DNA of 64,000 nucleotides from Basidiobolus meristosporus CBS 931.73 (Eukaryota; Basidiobolomycota; Basidiobolomycetes; Basidiobolales; Basidiobolaceae). The stretch covers positions 123,138-187,137 of the forward strand of contig MCFE01000070.1 of NCBI GenBank assembly GCA_002104905.1. Reading direction: 5' to 3'. The translations under genes were made by a program, and so were the position numbers. Of this stretch, positions 1-11,661 are shown piece by piece; the first letter of the stretch is position 1, and every line of letters begins with the position of its first letter. Below the pieces are notes generated by a model that saw only the letters and a program-made list of their open reading frames with translations, did not search any database and had not been told where the DNA came from.

Positions 1-616
1 GGGATGCAAAGCTGGTTCACTTCTTACCTAGACTGGCTTGAAAATACGCCCTTCAGAAGTGAAGAACAAGGCTCGCTTAACAACCATGGTAAGAATCAGC
101 CTGATCCATCCACCACAAACTAAACTAACCATACTTGAAGGCACCTATTTTGACTACCAGTATATATCCATTGCCCTGTCTCTCGGAAGGAATGACCTTG
201 TGATTGCTACAGCCCAGAATGCGACCATTCGCAGGATAGCTGCACATATCACACCACAGGGGATTCAGCCCGAGGAGGTTAAGCGGCCAAATTCCTGGGG
301 CTATTCTGTCTTCAACATACATGGGCTGTGTCTATTGGCAAGAAGCGCAAAACTAGCCTCAGTAGATCTATGGAACTACTCAACCTCGGATGGGCGTTCC
401 ATACGTACGGGCCTAAATTATCTGATCCCATTTGCGCTGGGGAAAGCTAAATGGCCTTACAAGGATGTCCCCAAGAATGGGACACTCAACGAGTTTGTGG
501 AGATACTGGAGATAGCACGTGGAGCCTACACCGATCCAATCTATCTAAATGCGTATAACTTGTTGCACCAGAAATTTCCACCCAAAGTCAATTACAACCG
601 CTTAATGGTTTCTTAG
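1..616 (+). CDS. Alginate lyase-like polysaccharide lyase, C-terminal part (cut by window edge)
   Basis: Partial gene; its 5' part lies outside the window. Exons <1-88 and 141-616, with a 52-nt intron 89-140 (GTAAGA...GAAG, CTAAC branch site). Splicing restores NNHGTYFD, which matches the NNHG active-site motif of the alginate lyase / PL5-like fold (Asn-His pair that neutralises and abstracts at C5 of the uronate). The downstream stretch STSDGRSIRTGLNYLIPF is the other conserved block of this family. Such enzymes eliminate uronic-acid polysaccharides and are usually secreted; the signal peptide, if any, is off the window. The protein ends at a TAG just before an AT-rich 3' flank. The family call is solid; the substrate is not known from sequence. 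Confidence 0.82.
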
Positions 617-816
617 AATCAATATATATTTGCTCCTGTATATATTATTACAGTTTATCCACCAAATACAACCATTCCCCTTTGCTTACTTCAACCTCAT
701 TCTGCCCAATGTCTATTGCAATCGTCTAATCGTTCCTTAGAAACAATGTATATTTGCTCCTTTCTGGAATTACAGTTTATTCGCTAAATATAACTATTCC
801 CCTTGGCTTAATTAAC
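608..816. repeat. Imperfect direct duplication of a 3' flanking segment
   Basis: The stretch beginning at about 608 (CTTAGAATCAATATATATTT...) recurs at about 735 (CTTAGAAACAATGTATATTT...). Similarity continues for about 80 bp, through ATTACAGTTTAT and a CCATTCCCCTT-like block. It lies between the stop codons of two convergent genes, so both genes may use one copy as 3' UTR. No coding potential is seen. Confidence 0.55.
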
Positions 817-817
817 T

Positions 818-1380
818 TCAGCCTAAGAGGTTTCTATTCAAGATAAGGGAGGCGGGAAGGATTATTGGCATCAACCAGGGATACATTGTGGCACCATCGT
901 TAGGTTTGTTCGTCTTGGGGGCCGTATCACCCTCGGGTGGAGCATTAGAAGTGGATCCTGATGGAGCGTTGGATTTGATCTCGAAATAAGGGGTATATTT
1001 GACATTGGGTCCAGTGCCTGAGCGAATAGCGTACTGCTTGCCAGCAGGGAGATCTTGTGGGATTTGCCATTTATACTGACCCCCCTTCGCGTCCACACTT
1101 TGCTGGATGACATACAGCAATTGCATCTGGGTTGGAGGGCCTGTCATTAATGCCAACTCAATCGTGACCGGCGTGGGAGAACCACCTGTCTCAGTCCTAT
1201 GCGAAGAACCTGAGTTAAGATGGGTAGATGGTTGTGCAATGACCAGGAGGCTTACCAAGTAATCATTTTCTCACTCCCCGCTTCCCAGATCGCATTGATA
1301 GGGCTCGTGAGGGCGTAATCACCAGCCACCAATGAAGCCATTGCGAGCATACCAACACTAAAAAGAGAACTGAAATACAT
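818..1380 (-). CDS. KRE9/KNH1-like Ser-Thr-rich GPI-anchored cell-wall protein
   Basis: Two exons on the minus strand, 1380-1256 and 1196-818, with a 59-nt intron; 167 aa. The start at 1380 gives a signal peptide (MYFSSLFSVGMLAMASLVAG), then DYALTSPINAIWEAGSEKMITW. The intron acceptor was chosen as CATAG|GACTGAG because it rebuilds ITWTETGGSPTPVTIEL, the usual core of the yeast cell-wall synthesis Kre9/Knh1 domain; the nearer acceptor CTCAG runs into a stop. The domain ends near YTPYFEIKSNA. A Ser/Thr/Pro-rich linker and a hydrophobic C-terminus fit GPI attachment. Family members are surface proteins linked to beta-1,6-glucan assembly. The role here is inferred. Confidence 0.83.
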
Positions 1381-1434
1381 GTTTTCCTAGGTATATGAAG
1401 TCGTGATAAGGCTTGGCTGCCATGCTCAAGAGGG

Positions 1435-1441
1435 TTTTATA
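1435..1441 (-). promoter_or_regulatory. TATA box of the KRE9-like gene
   Basis: TATAAAA on the minus strand, about 55 bp upstream of the ATG at 1380. Position and sequence fit a core promoter. Confidence 0.45.
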
Positions 1442-2485
1442 CATGGGGATAACTGCAAAGACACGAGTTTGACAGGTGGGGTGGCCGAGCCAAATGAGGA
1501 AAATAAAATGTCAACAGAATGTGCGCTGAGAATGTTTTCTGGCGTGGAAATTCGTGTTTGAATACAAGCCCAATTGACGAGTTTATTACACACTTCGATT
1601 AGATAGATTACACTGTGTGGCCGGCATGTAGTGATTCTGTCTTGATTCGTTCATCAGTTCCTGATGTCTTGTTGCTAGAGCGTGATGATATTCTAGCTCC
1701 TGATCAGATAATGAATTGTCACTAGGCCTTGTCTTCGGGCCTAAACTGAGATCATCCGAGCATGTCAGACATTCGGAACCATTGGGCACATCTGCGCGAG
1801 TCCCTGTATTTGATAGGTCAACTCTTTGTGACCATGGATTGTCAGGTATAGCAGATGTGCATTCGGCAGCTGGGTGTTGAGGAAGTCTCATTGTTATGCG
1901 GGTTTGAAGTTGGCCTTGTAGCGAATTTATATGATTTTAGCATGTGAATGAGCTGGACAGTATATTACATCATTGGCAACACCTGCTCGCTAAAGACCTA
2001 TATTACCAGCGATCATCCTACCAATTATTCAACTATGCATTCAGCGATGTATCCTTATTTTTGACACATCATTAGCCAATATTACCAGCATCGCTGTTGG
2101 CTCTGATCCGATACAGCGCTGACTGTATCACACAATGATGCAATGCCACTCAATCATTTTGTGCTGTGGCCACGGTAGAGAGAACATTACCAAGCTGCTA
2201 TATATAGGTAGCTGGAAATTGGTCAAAGCGTAGATTAGTCATTAGTAATCTAGTCCCCATTCAAGTGCAGATACCCACGAAGCAAGCCGTTATTTTTTAT
2301 TATGCTATTCTTCGCCGTGTGGTTGTGATACACGGTTGGATTTGGTTTAATCAAGCATCTCATCTTTTCCCTCTGAAAAATTATAAGGATTCACCAACTC
2401 GTTAACCTTAACTTCTTAAATATTACCTCCTATACTAATATACCTAGAAATCCTCTCTCCCACACACACGAACTCTTTGCACCTC
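1442..2485. other. Intergenic region between divergent genes
   Basis: Upstream of both the KRE9-like gene (minus) and the AVT-like gene (plus). The only long frame is a 101-codon minus ORF at 1586-1891, low in complexity evidence and without recognisable domain. The last 80 bp are CT- and CA-rich, which looks like a fungal 5' leader. Confidence 0.5.
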
Positions 2486-4357
2486 ATGGCACACTCGCAC
2501 AAAAAAGAGAGTCCCATAGGAAGCTTTACCAACAGAACCGCTCTCTTAAGCACTACACCTGGGACATCCGATTATCGGAGTATTTCAGGAAAATCTGTTG
2601 CAGAAGAAAACGATGGCTTCCGGGTGGGTAGTTATGTAGGCGGCTCTTCCCAACATCATTCCTTTTTAGAAGGGGACATTGCGTCCAGTCCGGGCGCCTT
2701 CATTTCAAGAGACTTATACAAAGCCCACGATGACTATATAAATAACGGAAAGCTCGTAAGGTCTAGATCCATCGATGACTTACAGTCCTTAAAAACGGAA
2801 TCCGTGATGGAGGAGTTTAGAAGTCCCCTGGGCTTCCGACAGCATTTCATAAGGAATAGAGCTCAGTTATCCGGAAAGGCTCCGCCCAACCTTGTCACTC
2901 GCACTTGGATGGACTATCTAGATTTGTATGGCCATTTCGCCGGAGAAGAATTAGAGAGCGAAGACGAAGACGATTATTATACCCGAGTTGACTCCGACTT
3001 GGAAGATAACGAAAGCGGAGAGATTCACCCAGACGACAGCCAATATGGGCCAGGGGCGGAAGAACATGGCCACGAGCCGGGAAGCAATGTAGGAACCGCT
3101 TCAGTGGGAAAGTCGTTCTTTTTGCTGCTCAAATCGTTTATCGGCACTGGAGTGCTGTTTTTACCGAAGGCATTTTACAATGGCGGATTACTGTTCTCCA
3201 CGCTGTTTCTGATCTTCATCGCGGTCCTAACCTCCATCTGCATGCTACTGCTCATCAAGGTTCACGACAAAATCCCCGGCAGTTTCGGAGAGATAGGTGG
3301 AATCCTCTTTGGCAGCAAAATGCGAATTTCCGTATTGGTTTCAATCATTCTTTCTCAGGTAAGCCAGTCACCCACCAATATCAGTCGATGATGGCTAATC
3401 AACTTGCCTTTCTAATAGGTGGGCTTCGTCTGCGCTTATTTCATTTTTGTGGCCCAGAATATTCGGGATCTTCTGTTGGCCATATCCGACTGCGCTATTG
3501 ATATCCCACAGCATTATTTCATCGCACTGCAGCTCTTCATTTACATCCCGTTCGCGTGGATGCGTAAGATAAAGAGTCTATCATCGGCAGCATTGATAGC
3601 AAATATGCTAATTCTGTTCGGAATCGGCTACATCTATTATATTGATACAAACAGACTAGCAACTCTTGGACTGGCCAATGTCCAAATGTTCAATCCCAAG
3701 GATTTCCCATTATTCATTGGTACAGCATTGTTCACCTTTGAGGGGATTGGGCTGGTCATTCCGATTGTGAACGCTATGAAGGAGCCGGAGAAATTCCCAC
3801 GAATGATGATCACTGCCATGGCAGTCATGACGGTACTGTTTGTTTCCGTGGGGGCCCTTTCATACTCGGCCTTTGGCGACGAGATTCAAACGGTGGTGCT
3901 CCTTAACATGCCCTACAAGCACCCTGTTACTGAGTCGGTGCAAGTGTTCTATGTCACCGCCATTGTCCTGACAGTCCCCCTGATGCTCTTCCCCGTCACA
4001 CGTATCATAGAGCAATGGGTATTCGGTGCACGAACTGGCAAATATTCGTTCAAAGTTAAATGGCAAAAGAATCTCTCCAGATCGATCATTTGCATCATCT
4101 TGGCTCTGATCGCATGGGGCGGTGCTTCCAATCTGGATAATTTCGTGGCTTTGATTGGTGCCTTTGCTTGCATTCCACTAGTCTTTATTTATCCGGCCAT
4201 GTACCATCTCAAAGCGGTCGCTACACACAGGCTTGTACGTTTAGGAGATCTGCTGCTGATTGTCTTTGGTATCATTGTGATGTTCTACGTCACTTACACC
4301 ACCATCACTGGATGGACAACTGCCCATGAGATTGACCGTTGCCCTGGCAAGCATTAA
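2486..4357 (+). CDS. Vacuolar amino-acid transporter, AVT3/AVT4-like (AAAP family)
   Basis: Exons 2486-3358 and 3419-4357 with a 60-nt intron; 603 aa. The first ATG of the frame is at 2486. About 205 N-terminal residues are hydrophilic and acidic, with a clustered Glu/Asp tract. They are followed by KSFFLLLKSFIGTGVLFLPK, the signature first membrane segment of AVT3/AVT4 proteins, and about ten further hydrophobic segments. The long cytosolic N-terminus is typical of this subgroup (yeast members about 700 aa). These carriers export neutral amino acids from the vacuole by proton coupling. A second, shorter AAAP permease lies at 10366-11661 but is not a close copy. Confidence 0.9.
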
Positions 4358-4967
4358 CCGCTTCGCACAGCCCCTACATAACCCCGCTAAAATGAATACT
4401 CGTAGTATTAAATAATCCATTTACTCTCGGTCATGAATATTTTTTGCTCGGGAAGGTTAGATCATGGATATTCAATCGCCAACCTTAAGCATACCATCCC
4501 TCACCACGGCTAATCTAATCCAAATGAAGCCCTTCGGGTTACCAAGGCTCTAGCCTGAAAGCATCGCTCCCAACAGGATTCAAACATCAATAAACTTTTC
4601 GCATTTTACCATTGAACAGACCAGACCAGCATTGTATCGATCGGCAGCGAAATCTAAGACTTGATGGCTCTTATCTTGCCAATTCCGTATCATATCAGAT
4701 GGTGATTATCCTTTCTTGGAGCGTGTGGTTGGGTTTACCAAGGGAATTGGAAAATTCTGGCGGAACGCGGACCCTTATAAATACCCTTGGTTACACATCG
4801 CATCACACTCTTGTGAGCTTAATTTCTCTCTTGTGGTTTTTGGGTATAGGGACTCTCGTGTGCTTGACCTTACCCTGGTTTCCTCGTCATTTCTTCCATT
4901 CAATCTCGAAAAAACCAAGCGAAGCACATATTCCAATCGAAAGCAATTCTATCTTCTCAATAGGATC
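4358..4967. other. Intergenic region
   Basis: 3' flank of the AVT-like gene and promoter of the SSS symporter. Apparent frames here (for example 4612-5046) overlap the start of the symporter and lack domain signals. No RNA gene or repeat seen. Confidence 0.5.
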
Positions 4968-6523
4968 ATGTCTACTCTATCCATCGCCGCGTACACCACC
5001 AGCGTCATTGTCTGTGTCCTCTTCGGCGCCTTTGCTTTGTATCTAAGCAAGAAGCTCCAGCATCGAAATGCTGACACCGAGTTCTTCCTTACTGCCAGAA
5101 GTTCTTCTAACTGCACGAAGATTACTTGGAGTTTCTACGCGGCGTCCGTCGGTGCATGGTAAGTGTATTAAGTTTCCCACTCCTGAGCGCATTTTATTCA
5201 ATCCACACCGATAGGACTCTCTTCGGGCCACCTAGTTATGCCTTGACTGCGGGGATTATTGGGGTGGCTTCGTACGCAGTAGCCACCGGGATCCCCATCT
5301 TTATCGTGGCCTTCTTTGGTAACAAGATACAGGCCCGTTACCCGAACGTGGTCTCCCTCTCGGATTTCGTGCATTGGCGTTTTGGACCCACATTGCAATA
5401 CTTCGTGGCATTCATCATGCTGTTCAATATGGCGACTGCGCTCATTGCCGAGTACACATCCATTGGGGATCTCTTCGAGTCGATCATCGGGGCCAGCAGA
5501 ATCCCTTATGTAATCATGGTTGGGGTGATTACCATGGCCTACACAGCAACTGGTGGCCTCTATGTCTCGATCGTTACGGACCAAGGTCAAGCGGTCATGA
5601 GCATCCTGTTCGTTGTCATCATGATCATCTACATAGCTGTAACGTTCCGATTACCTTTGCGCACTCCATTACCGGAGGCGTTAGGTCCCAATTACTACGG
5701 CTGGGGATCCATCGCAACCATGCCGATCTCCCTATTCGCTGGTACTTGCTTTTCGGAAGCTATGTGGCAACGTGTTTGGGCCTCGGAAGATCCACGCGCG
5801 CTGAAGAAAGGCGCTCTTCTCGCCATGTTGATCACCACTTTGGTGATCTTCTTCCTTGGGTTCTGCGGCTTTTTGGCCGCTTGGGGTGGTCTGGACACTT
5901 CCAATGCGAACGTGGTCTTGTTTACGTTGTTGGGTCACGGTGGCGACGCACCGGTGTGGATCACTGTCATCGTAACTATGCTCGCCGTTTGCATGAACAC
6001 GTCTGCTGTGGATAGTATGCAGAACGCTTTGGTAGATAGTATCTCTTCGGTATTCCTGAAAACCCGACCGGTCTGGTGGTCCCGTGTATTGGTAGTGGTA
6101 GTGAACGTACCGTTGATTATCTTATCTTTGAAGGGATACCAGGTCATGAACCTCTTCTTGCTCTCAAACCTGGTTACTACCTGCTTCATCTTACCGGTCT
6201 TCATGGGGCTCTGGGAAGGACGTGGACGCCATATGGTGAACACGGCATCCGTGTTGATCGGATGCATGTCCGGATTTGGTTCAGTTATGGTTTACGGAAC
6301 TCTGGTCAAAGGCAACCTGCGGGATGGTATGTATTACACCTTCTTTGCTGGATATACCTATCCACCATTCTTGCTCGCACTGGGCTTTTCTGGTGTGGGA
6401 TTGGTGATCTCAGGCTTCCTTATCTCTCTTGTTTTCCCGGACTACGGCAAACGACCGAAGATTGTGGAGCATGCAGTAGAGACATCCAAATTATCCAAGA
6501 TTGACCAACAACTCTACGAATGA
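4968..6523 (+). CDS. Sodium/solute symporter (SSS/SLC5 family)
   Basis: Exons 4968-5158 and 5215-6523 with a 56-nt intron; 499 aa. Splicing restores GAWTLFGPPSYALTAGIIG, the conserved SSS segment around TM2 (compare AW..FGPP). ATGGLYVSIVTDQGQA is the family's TM6 region. About thirteen hydrophobic helices are spread over the length. The protein belongs with fungal PutP/DUR3-type carriers but is shorter than DUR3 urea permeases (about 700 aa), so the substrate (proline, urea, polyamine or other) is undetermined. The C-terminal tail is short and basic/acidic mixed. It ends in LSKIDQQLYE. Confidence 0.87.
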
Positions 6524-6676
6524 AGAGGTATTAACTATCGAAGAAAATGGGCGAAATAAACTGAGAATTTCGATATTTGCTATCTACATATATGTGCAAG
6601 CGGGAACATTTGGAACATTTATTTCATTTCGCTCATTGGGCAGGGGCTTGAAAGGTTACAAAGCTATGATATCATA

Positions 6677-7390
6677 TCATATGGATTTCGAGGAATCATG
6701 GTATCGTTCGGAGAAAGAATGGTTGGGCACTTGGCAAAAGGTGGATTAGCTTCGTGTGCATGGATTGGTTTTGTAGAAACTTACCTGGCAGCGTGAATTT
6801 CCTCTTCTTCAGTGGCGTGGCCAAATTCCGGTTGGGTGTTTTCAGCGTTGGTGTCTGTGAATGTTCAGCAGGATGTGACTTGTACTCGAAATCCTCTTTG
6901 TCCGACGTGTCTGTCCCATTAAATTCGGGCGAAATCGTATGATTGTTCTTGGGTCTTGATTTAGACTTCACCTTAGCTAATGGTGTGGTGGGCAACGAGG
7001 AGCCCAGCGAGCCAGTGGGTGAACTAGCTTTGGCTGGCTTAACGTCATCTGCGCTAATCGCAACATCCTGCAGTATCTTTCCAGTGCTTCCATTTAACCC
7101 CACAGGCATTACACAGCGTGCCAGCACCAGCCGGCCCACGCCTCCACATGGGTGTACTCTTACATCCACAATACGCGCACTTCTTGGCGTTCCCGTTGTT
7201 GGAGTTGTATGTATTGGAGTTTTTCCGGGACACCACTGCAGCGGGCTTGGACTTTTTCACTACATCGACAATCGCACGGTCAATTCTGGGAAACAATTCG
7301 GTGCTTGTTGGGTGGAGGTTTACCTTCAGAGGATCCAAGGGTTTTCGATTTTTTGGGATTACGTCGGGTTTCGGACTGAATGGTGATCAT
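6677..7390 (-). CDS. GATA-type zinc-finger transcription factor with a frameshift
   Basis: Minus strand. Exon 1 7390-7324, intron 64 nt, exon 2 7259-6785, intron 55 nt, exon 3 6729-6677. The finger is C50-x2-C53-x18-C72-x2-C75, with [18 protein letters not shown] intact. Just after VKWKH the frame breaks. The expected continuation GKILQ lies in the next frame and is reached by skipping one base at about 7083, after which about 100 more codons stay open (Ser/Thr/Lys-rich). Without the skip the protein stops at 7054. Either an assembly base error or a real mutation explains this; the downstream frame being open and ending in a good GTAAGT donor favours a sequencing error. DNA target would be GATA sites. 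Confidence 0.75.
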
Positions 7391-7660
7391 GCTGGTTAGC
7401 TACCTTTGAATTCGTGTGATGGCGATTGATGACTCACGCTAGAGACGGAGGGCCGGCGCTCGATCGCCTTCGATGGTGTTTTGATGTTGGACGTTTCTTT
7501 GTGGTTCGCATTGACTGATGTCGTTTTCTATCGATAAGATACCGATTAGATAGCTTCCGAGCTATTCATCTTTGTTTGGAAAACTTGCCTTGACCAAAGC
7601 TTCTGGCAATTCGCATGGTAAAGAATATTTCATGTGTAAACTATTAGGGAGAAACTTGAT

Positions 7661-8529
7661 CTAAGAATTGCCAACGGGAGTGTGAGGAGCTGGCGTTGCT
7701 GCAAAATCTAGTGAACACCGAGTCTGGATTACCTTGTCGGTCATGTATCCGTATACGAAGGACACGTCCTTTGTAACTTGCTTTATTGACATCCAGAGTT
7801 CTTTGGATACTTTCGATAGATGTATCGTCATGACCGAGGTTGCTGGAACCGATAGAGGAGTTCCCGTTTCTCGGGATATCGCAGACACGTCGGCAAGGAT
7901 CTAATTATTCTTCGTTAAAAAAATAGAAACATCAAGATAGAACTACACAGTGTGCTCACCTCATACGGCTCATTGATACTTGTTGCCTCAACGACTGCTT
8001 CTTCGGGGAATAGCCAAGTTTCAGAGGGATCCTCTTGAAATTCAAATATGAGTTCACCAGGCACCAACGATTCGGGTAGGTCAGCTAAAGTATTCGTGGA
8101 TAGATCGCTGATGTGTAGAGACTTTCGAGACAATTGTGTAGCACTTTCCGGAGGGGTTTCCAACATCGGGTGTAACACACGATAAAATTTGGTGGAAGGA
8201 AACGAATGAGGGCCAATGAACAACGTGCAGGCTCCTATACATAGGTATTGCACACCTGATTCCAAGCTATTGGTATATCTTTGAAAGAGTGAAGTACAAG
8301 CTTTTCGAGTGTGAATCAAACTAGTAAGAAGCGTGCTCCTAAAAAGCATGAAAGATTTGAATCACTGCCAAGGAGAAGTTATTGATCTCACTCTCCTCGC
8401 ATGTCAAAGGAGAGTGCGGACCCAATCTACGTACATGTCTGTTTTCAACCTCTCATCATTCAAGTGATTCCTTGGACTTTCGATGACCGGGAATGGAGAG
8501 ATCGTCTTTCTTTCGGCACTAGATTCCAT
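7661..8529 (-). CDS. Unrecognised conserved-looking protein, 237 aa
   Basis: Minus strand, three exons: 8529-8435, 8338-7960 and 7900-7661, with introns of 96 and 59 nt (GTACGT...TTTAG; GTGAGC...TTAG). All junctions keep frame. I do not recognise the family. The N-terminal 30 residues are polar. The middle (TLLTSLIHTRKACTSLFQRY onward) looks helical, with an acidic central segment (FEFQEDPSETW). The C-terminal part contains VMTIHLSKVSKELWMSIKQV, again probably amphipathic helix. There is no signal peptide or clear membrane span in the spliced product. An adaptor or complex subunit is possible, but no function is claimed. Confidence 0.6.
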
Positions 8530-8931
8530 TCAGATTTTGTGTAGTAGCCACTGTTGGTAGGTTGGTGAACGATGAAGGCAGAGATGAAGTATATTATTCA
8601 CAGTTACTTCAGACTTTAGCCGCAATCTAGTATGTTTGAGAAGTGTGTTTGAGAGGAAACTTTTCGTGTGCCCTAATCCAGCATTCAAAATGACTGCAAT
8701 AGACACATGGTCAGAATTGAAATCATCCGTCCATGATGGAAGTCACATCAAGGTTCACCATCTCTAAGCCCTACTTAATTTAACCAAAATCTACACAACT
8801 TTTCGCTTCTCGCTTAAACATGAAAAATATCCAGCTCCATGATTGTTTATTTACATTACTGACGAAGTACGATACAGTCATAGTTTCTGCTTGTTTCATG
8901 CCTAGTGGTAGACCCACATCTGAAAACGAAC
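8530..8931. other. Divergent intergenic region
   Basis: Separates the 237-aa gene (minus) from the BRCT gene (plus). No conserved element seen beyond AT-rich leader sequence. Confidence 0.45.
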
Positions 8932-9611
8932 ATGGACAAGTTTGTGATAAGAAAGCGTTACCCCCTACAAGAAAAGACTACCAAGACCCTCTCCACGGAA
9001 AACGTATCTAAACCGAGCATAAAAGAGCTTTTAAATGTTGGGCCGTGCAAAGATACACTTTACAAATCCAACTCCACAGGTCATCAAACCAATGAGTCCC
9101 AAAGAAGAACCCATCACTACTGGGAATATAGACATAAAAAGCTACAGCAACAGAAGCCCGAGATAGTACGTTCCTCACTTCGGATTACCAGCGTCCTGTT
9201 TTTGACCATACTCTTGTCTGCAACCAGGTGTCGAGAGTTTTGAAGGGAGTGGTTGTTTATGTGGATGGCTACCTAAATTTGACTATGTCTGATTTGGAAT
9301 TCAAGAAGTTGATACAGAAGCATGGTGGCGAAGTAAGGTAACTGCGTAGTATACACCTTTATAAACGGGGGTGCCAAGTCTGACCTAGTTTAATGTTTAC
9401 TAGCTATACTCTGGCAAGACGGAAAGTAACCCATGTGATATGTCGCAATTTAAGTGCCTCAAAGGCCCACAACCAGCTTCAAACTCAAACCAAGGTGAAA
9501 GTGGTGACTCCGGACTGGATAGTAGAAAGTATAGGCAAAGGAAAACTACTTCCGGAGTATTCCTTCTTCGCCTTAAAAGATCAAACGTATCGAGTACTAA
9601 AGGCCAATTAA
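8932..9611 (+). CDS. Stand-alone BRCT protein resembling the REV1 BRCT domain
   Basis: Exons 8932-9165, 9228-9337 and 9404-9611; 183 aa. The N-terminal 80 residues are polar and basic, starting MDKFVIRKRY. The rest is one BRCT domain. It has GVVVYVDGY, then KLIQKHGGE, then RRKVTHVICRNL, then VKVVTPDWIVESIGKGKLLPE. The last two blocks match the BRCT of the translesion scaffold REV1 most closely. REV1 is normally about 1000 aa with a Y-family polymerase domain after the BRCT. Here the frame ends 12 residues past the domain, and nothing downstream encodes a polymerase. It is thus a truncated REV1 or an independent phosphopeptide/DNA-end binding protein. Confidence 0.72.
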
Positions 9612-10365
9612 TGCTATGTGATGCATCTATATGTATATACTAATCTCTTTTTGGTCTCTTGTGCGCAAATAAATCATCATACGAGGTCAGTCTGATGATA
9701 TGAACAAATGCAAACCAAGTTATAGGAAATGATGGGATCAGTAACTGATTCTACTTGAGATATTTGTATTAGAGAATCTAGTGCACATCTTTTTTTAAAT
9801 CTAGGTTCTTTAGGGTTGACCGTTGGGTGAGACACTGTACTCGGGATTGATTGGCGAATGAATATTAATAATACTGAATGGTTTAATACCTGCATCTCCA
9901 GTATATATTCTAATGGAAGCACCCTAGGTAACAGGTTACGTGGCTCACAATGCCATGAGGCTCGGTACCCCGATCAGAACCGGCACCTCAACCAGAACTG
10001 TGAAATGATAATGACGTTAATTACGTACCACACTAATCACCAGCCAACTAGCCCCATCGAGTGCCAAATTTGTAACTAAAAACCCCTGAATTACCGTCGG
10101 CTCTTCTAAAGAAAAATTAATTTAAATACACATAGACTCGGCAAATCAAAACCCACCGTCGCTTGTCGGAAATGGCAAGATGGTTCCTGAATTCACCTTT
10201 TCCGTAATCCCATGAAACTGTCAAACGAAAATGGAGTGTTATGCTTCGAAAAATTTATTATTGCTTGGAATCGGTGTGAGTGGTGAATGTATATTGAAGA
10301 GCGGGTGGGTAGGTGATGGAATACTGCTATTATATGTATGCTAGGCGTAGAATGACTTCCCTATA
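9612..10365. other. Intergenic region between convergent genes
   Basis: Shared 3' region of the BRCT gene and the AAAP permease. No ORF, RNA gene or repeat can be supported. Confidence 0.5.
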
Positions 10366-11661
10366 TTACACTTGTTTGTCTTTCTCGATATTGTTAATAA
10401 GGGAAATGATGGCATCCTTAGCACCAAGTACACATCCCAATAGACCGATGGCCACCACAATCAAGCACCACAAGAGCTCCAACTTACTGACACTTCTCCA
10501 TCCAAAGAGCTTGAAGTAGAGAACGATTGGCGCGACGAACACAATAATGCAGTTGGATAGAGCGCCAATCAACGACATAAGGTCAGGGACGTATGGTAGA
10601 AACAAAGCAATAACTGTGAGCACCACAATAACAACGCTACGCAGAGAAGCGCGAAGGAAGAACTCCTTGGGTGCGCTGTGATATTTTCTGTCAATCTTGA
10701 AAATCATCTCCATCTCGTTGGCGAAGCTCGTGAGTAGAATAGGTGCGGCAAAAATAACGTGGATGGTAATCAGAATCACCGAGATGTAGTAACCAGCATT
10801 TTGTGGAAGGTTGAGATAAATGGGAGATTCTGTCATATTCCCGTACACGTAATAGCCGCAAATACTGATCAACAAGTACATGCCAGTAATCGTGCCAATG
10901 GCCGCAGCCAATACCTTGGGCCAGGATTTAGGATGGCGCATCCCTTCCTCTACATGTGGGTAGATAACGTTGCCACCGTAGGAGAAACTAATGGATGCGA
11001 GAGCAATGGGCAGACCGGATCCATGTACAAATACGTGACTATTGTCGAAGCCCGGTGGGAGCTTTGGCAGTTGAATAAAGCCTTCGATTACCACTGTAAG
11101 CACAACGACCAATGTCGCAACGGCCCCAAAAGCTGCCAAGATTGCAACCTCTTTGAGGGTCTTCAGCGCGATGTAAGGAATGCAGACAACAACCGCGGCA
11201 ACGATAATGCAGACTTTCTCACTTGCATTGACGCCCCAAGATTGTAGGAGACCTCTAGCATTTTGACCAGCAAGCAGAATGTAAATACAGGAAGCGCCGA
11301 GTTGAATCGAGTAATAGAAGACTCGAACAAAGAACTTCCCGGGCTTTCCGAAGGCTGCCTGTCCGATTGATGGGTAATCGGGTAGACGGGAAACACCATC
11401 GTAATAAAGGCACTTGATGAGGAGTTGACCAGTATAGACAGCAATACAAGCTGAGAGCACGATCATTATTAGAGATATCCAGCCACCTTGGTGGAGCGAG
11501 AGTGGAAGCTGCAAGGTACCAGTTCCAGCAATCACACAAACGATATTGAAATAGGCACCAAAACTTGAGCCAGTTCTGTGTTGGTTTGCGCCATCATCGA
11601 ATTCGAGTTGATGGACTTCTTTGTCGGAGGAAAATTCGTTGGTAGCAATTTTTTCTGTCAT
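10366..11661 (-). CDS. Amino-acid permease, AAAP family (AVT1/LHT-like), intronless
   Basis: Single exon on the minus strand, 431 aa, start ATG 11661. A 40-residue hydrophilic N-terminus precedes GAYFNIVCVIAGTGTLQLP, the AAAP helix-1 motif (GxGxLxLP). About eleven membrane segments follow. YPSIGQAAFG and SFSYGGNVIYPHVEEGMRHP are conserved AAAP loops; the latter resembles AVT1 and the plant lysine-histidine transporter group more than AVT3/4. Proton-coupled amino-acid transport across the vacuolar or plasma membrane is expected. It lacks the introns of most neighbours. Confidence 0.88.
   Translation of the reverse strand: MTEKIATNEFSSDKEVHQLEFDDGANQHRTGSSFGAYFNIVCVIAGTGTLQLPLSLHQGGWISLIMIVLSACIAVYTGQLLIKCLYYDGVSRLPDYPSIGQAAFGKPGKFFVRVFYYSIQLGASCIYILLAGQNARGLLQSWGVNASEKVCIIVAAVVVCIPYIALKTLKEVAILAAFGAVATLVVVLTVVIEGFIQLPKLPPGFDNSHVFVHGSGLPIALASISFSYGGNVIYPHVEEGMRHPKSWPKVLAAAIGTITGMYLLISICGYYVYGNMTESPIYLNLPQNAGYYISVILITIHVIFAAPILLTSFANEMEMIFKIDRKYHSAPKEFFLRASLRSVVIVVLTVIALFLPYVPDLMSLIGALSNCIIVFVAPIVLYFKLFGWRSVSKLELLWCLIVVAIGLLGCVLGAKDAIISLINNIEKDKQV

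Noticed and set aside
1586-1891. 101-codon minus ORF in the intergenic region
   Set aside because: No domain, no splice context, ordinary length for chance in this composition.
4612-5046. 144-codon ORF before the SSS symporter
   Set aside because: It runs into symporter exon 1 in another frame; the symporter frame explains the region.
7054-7100. 31-nt intron GTTAAA...GCAG restoring the GATA frame
   Set aside because: It is too short for this genome and would delete the conserved VKWK segment of the finger.
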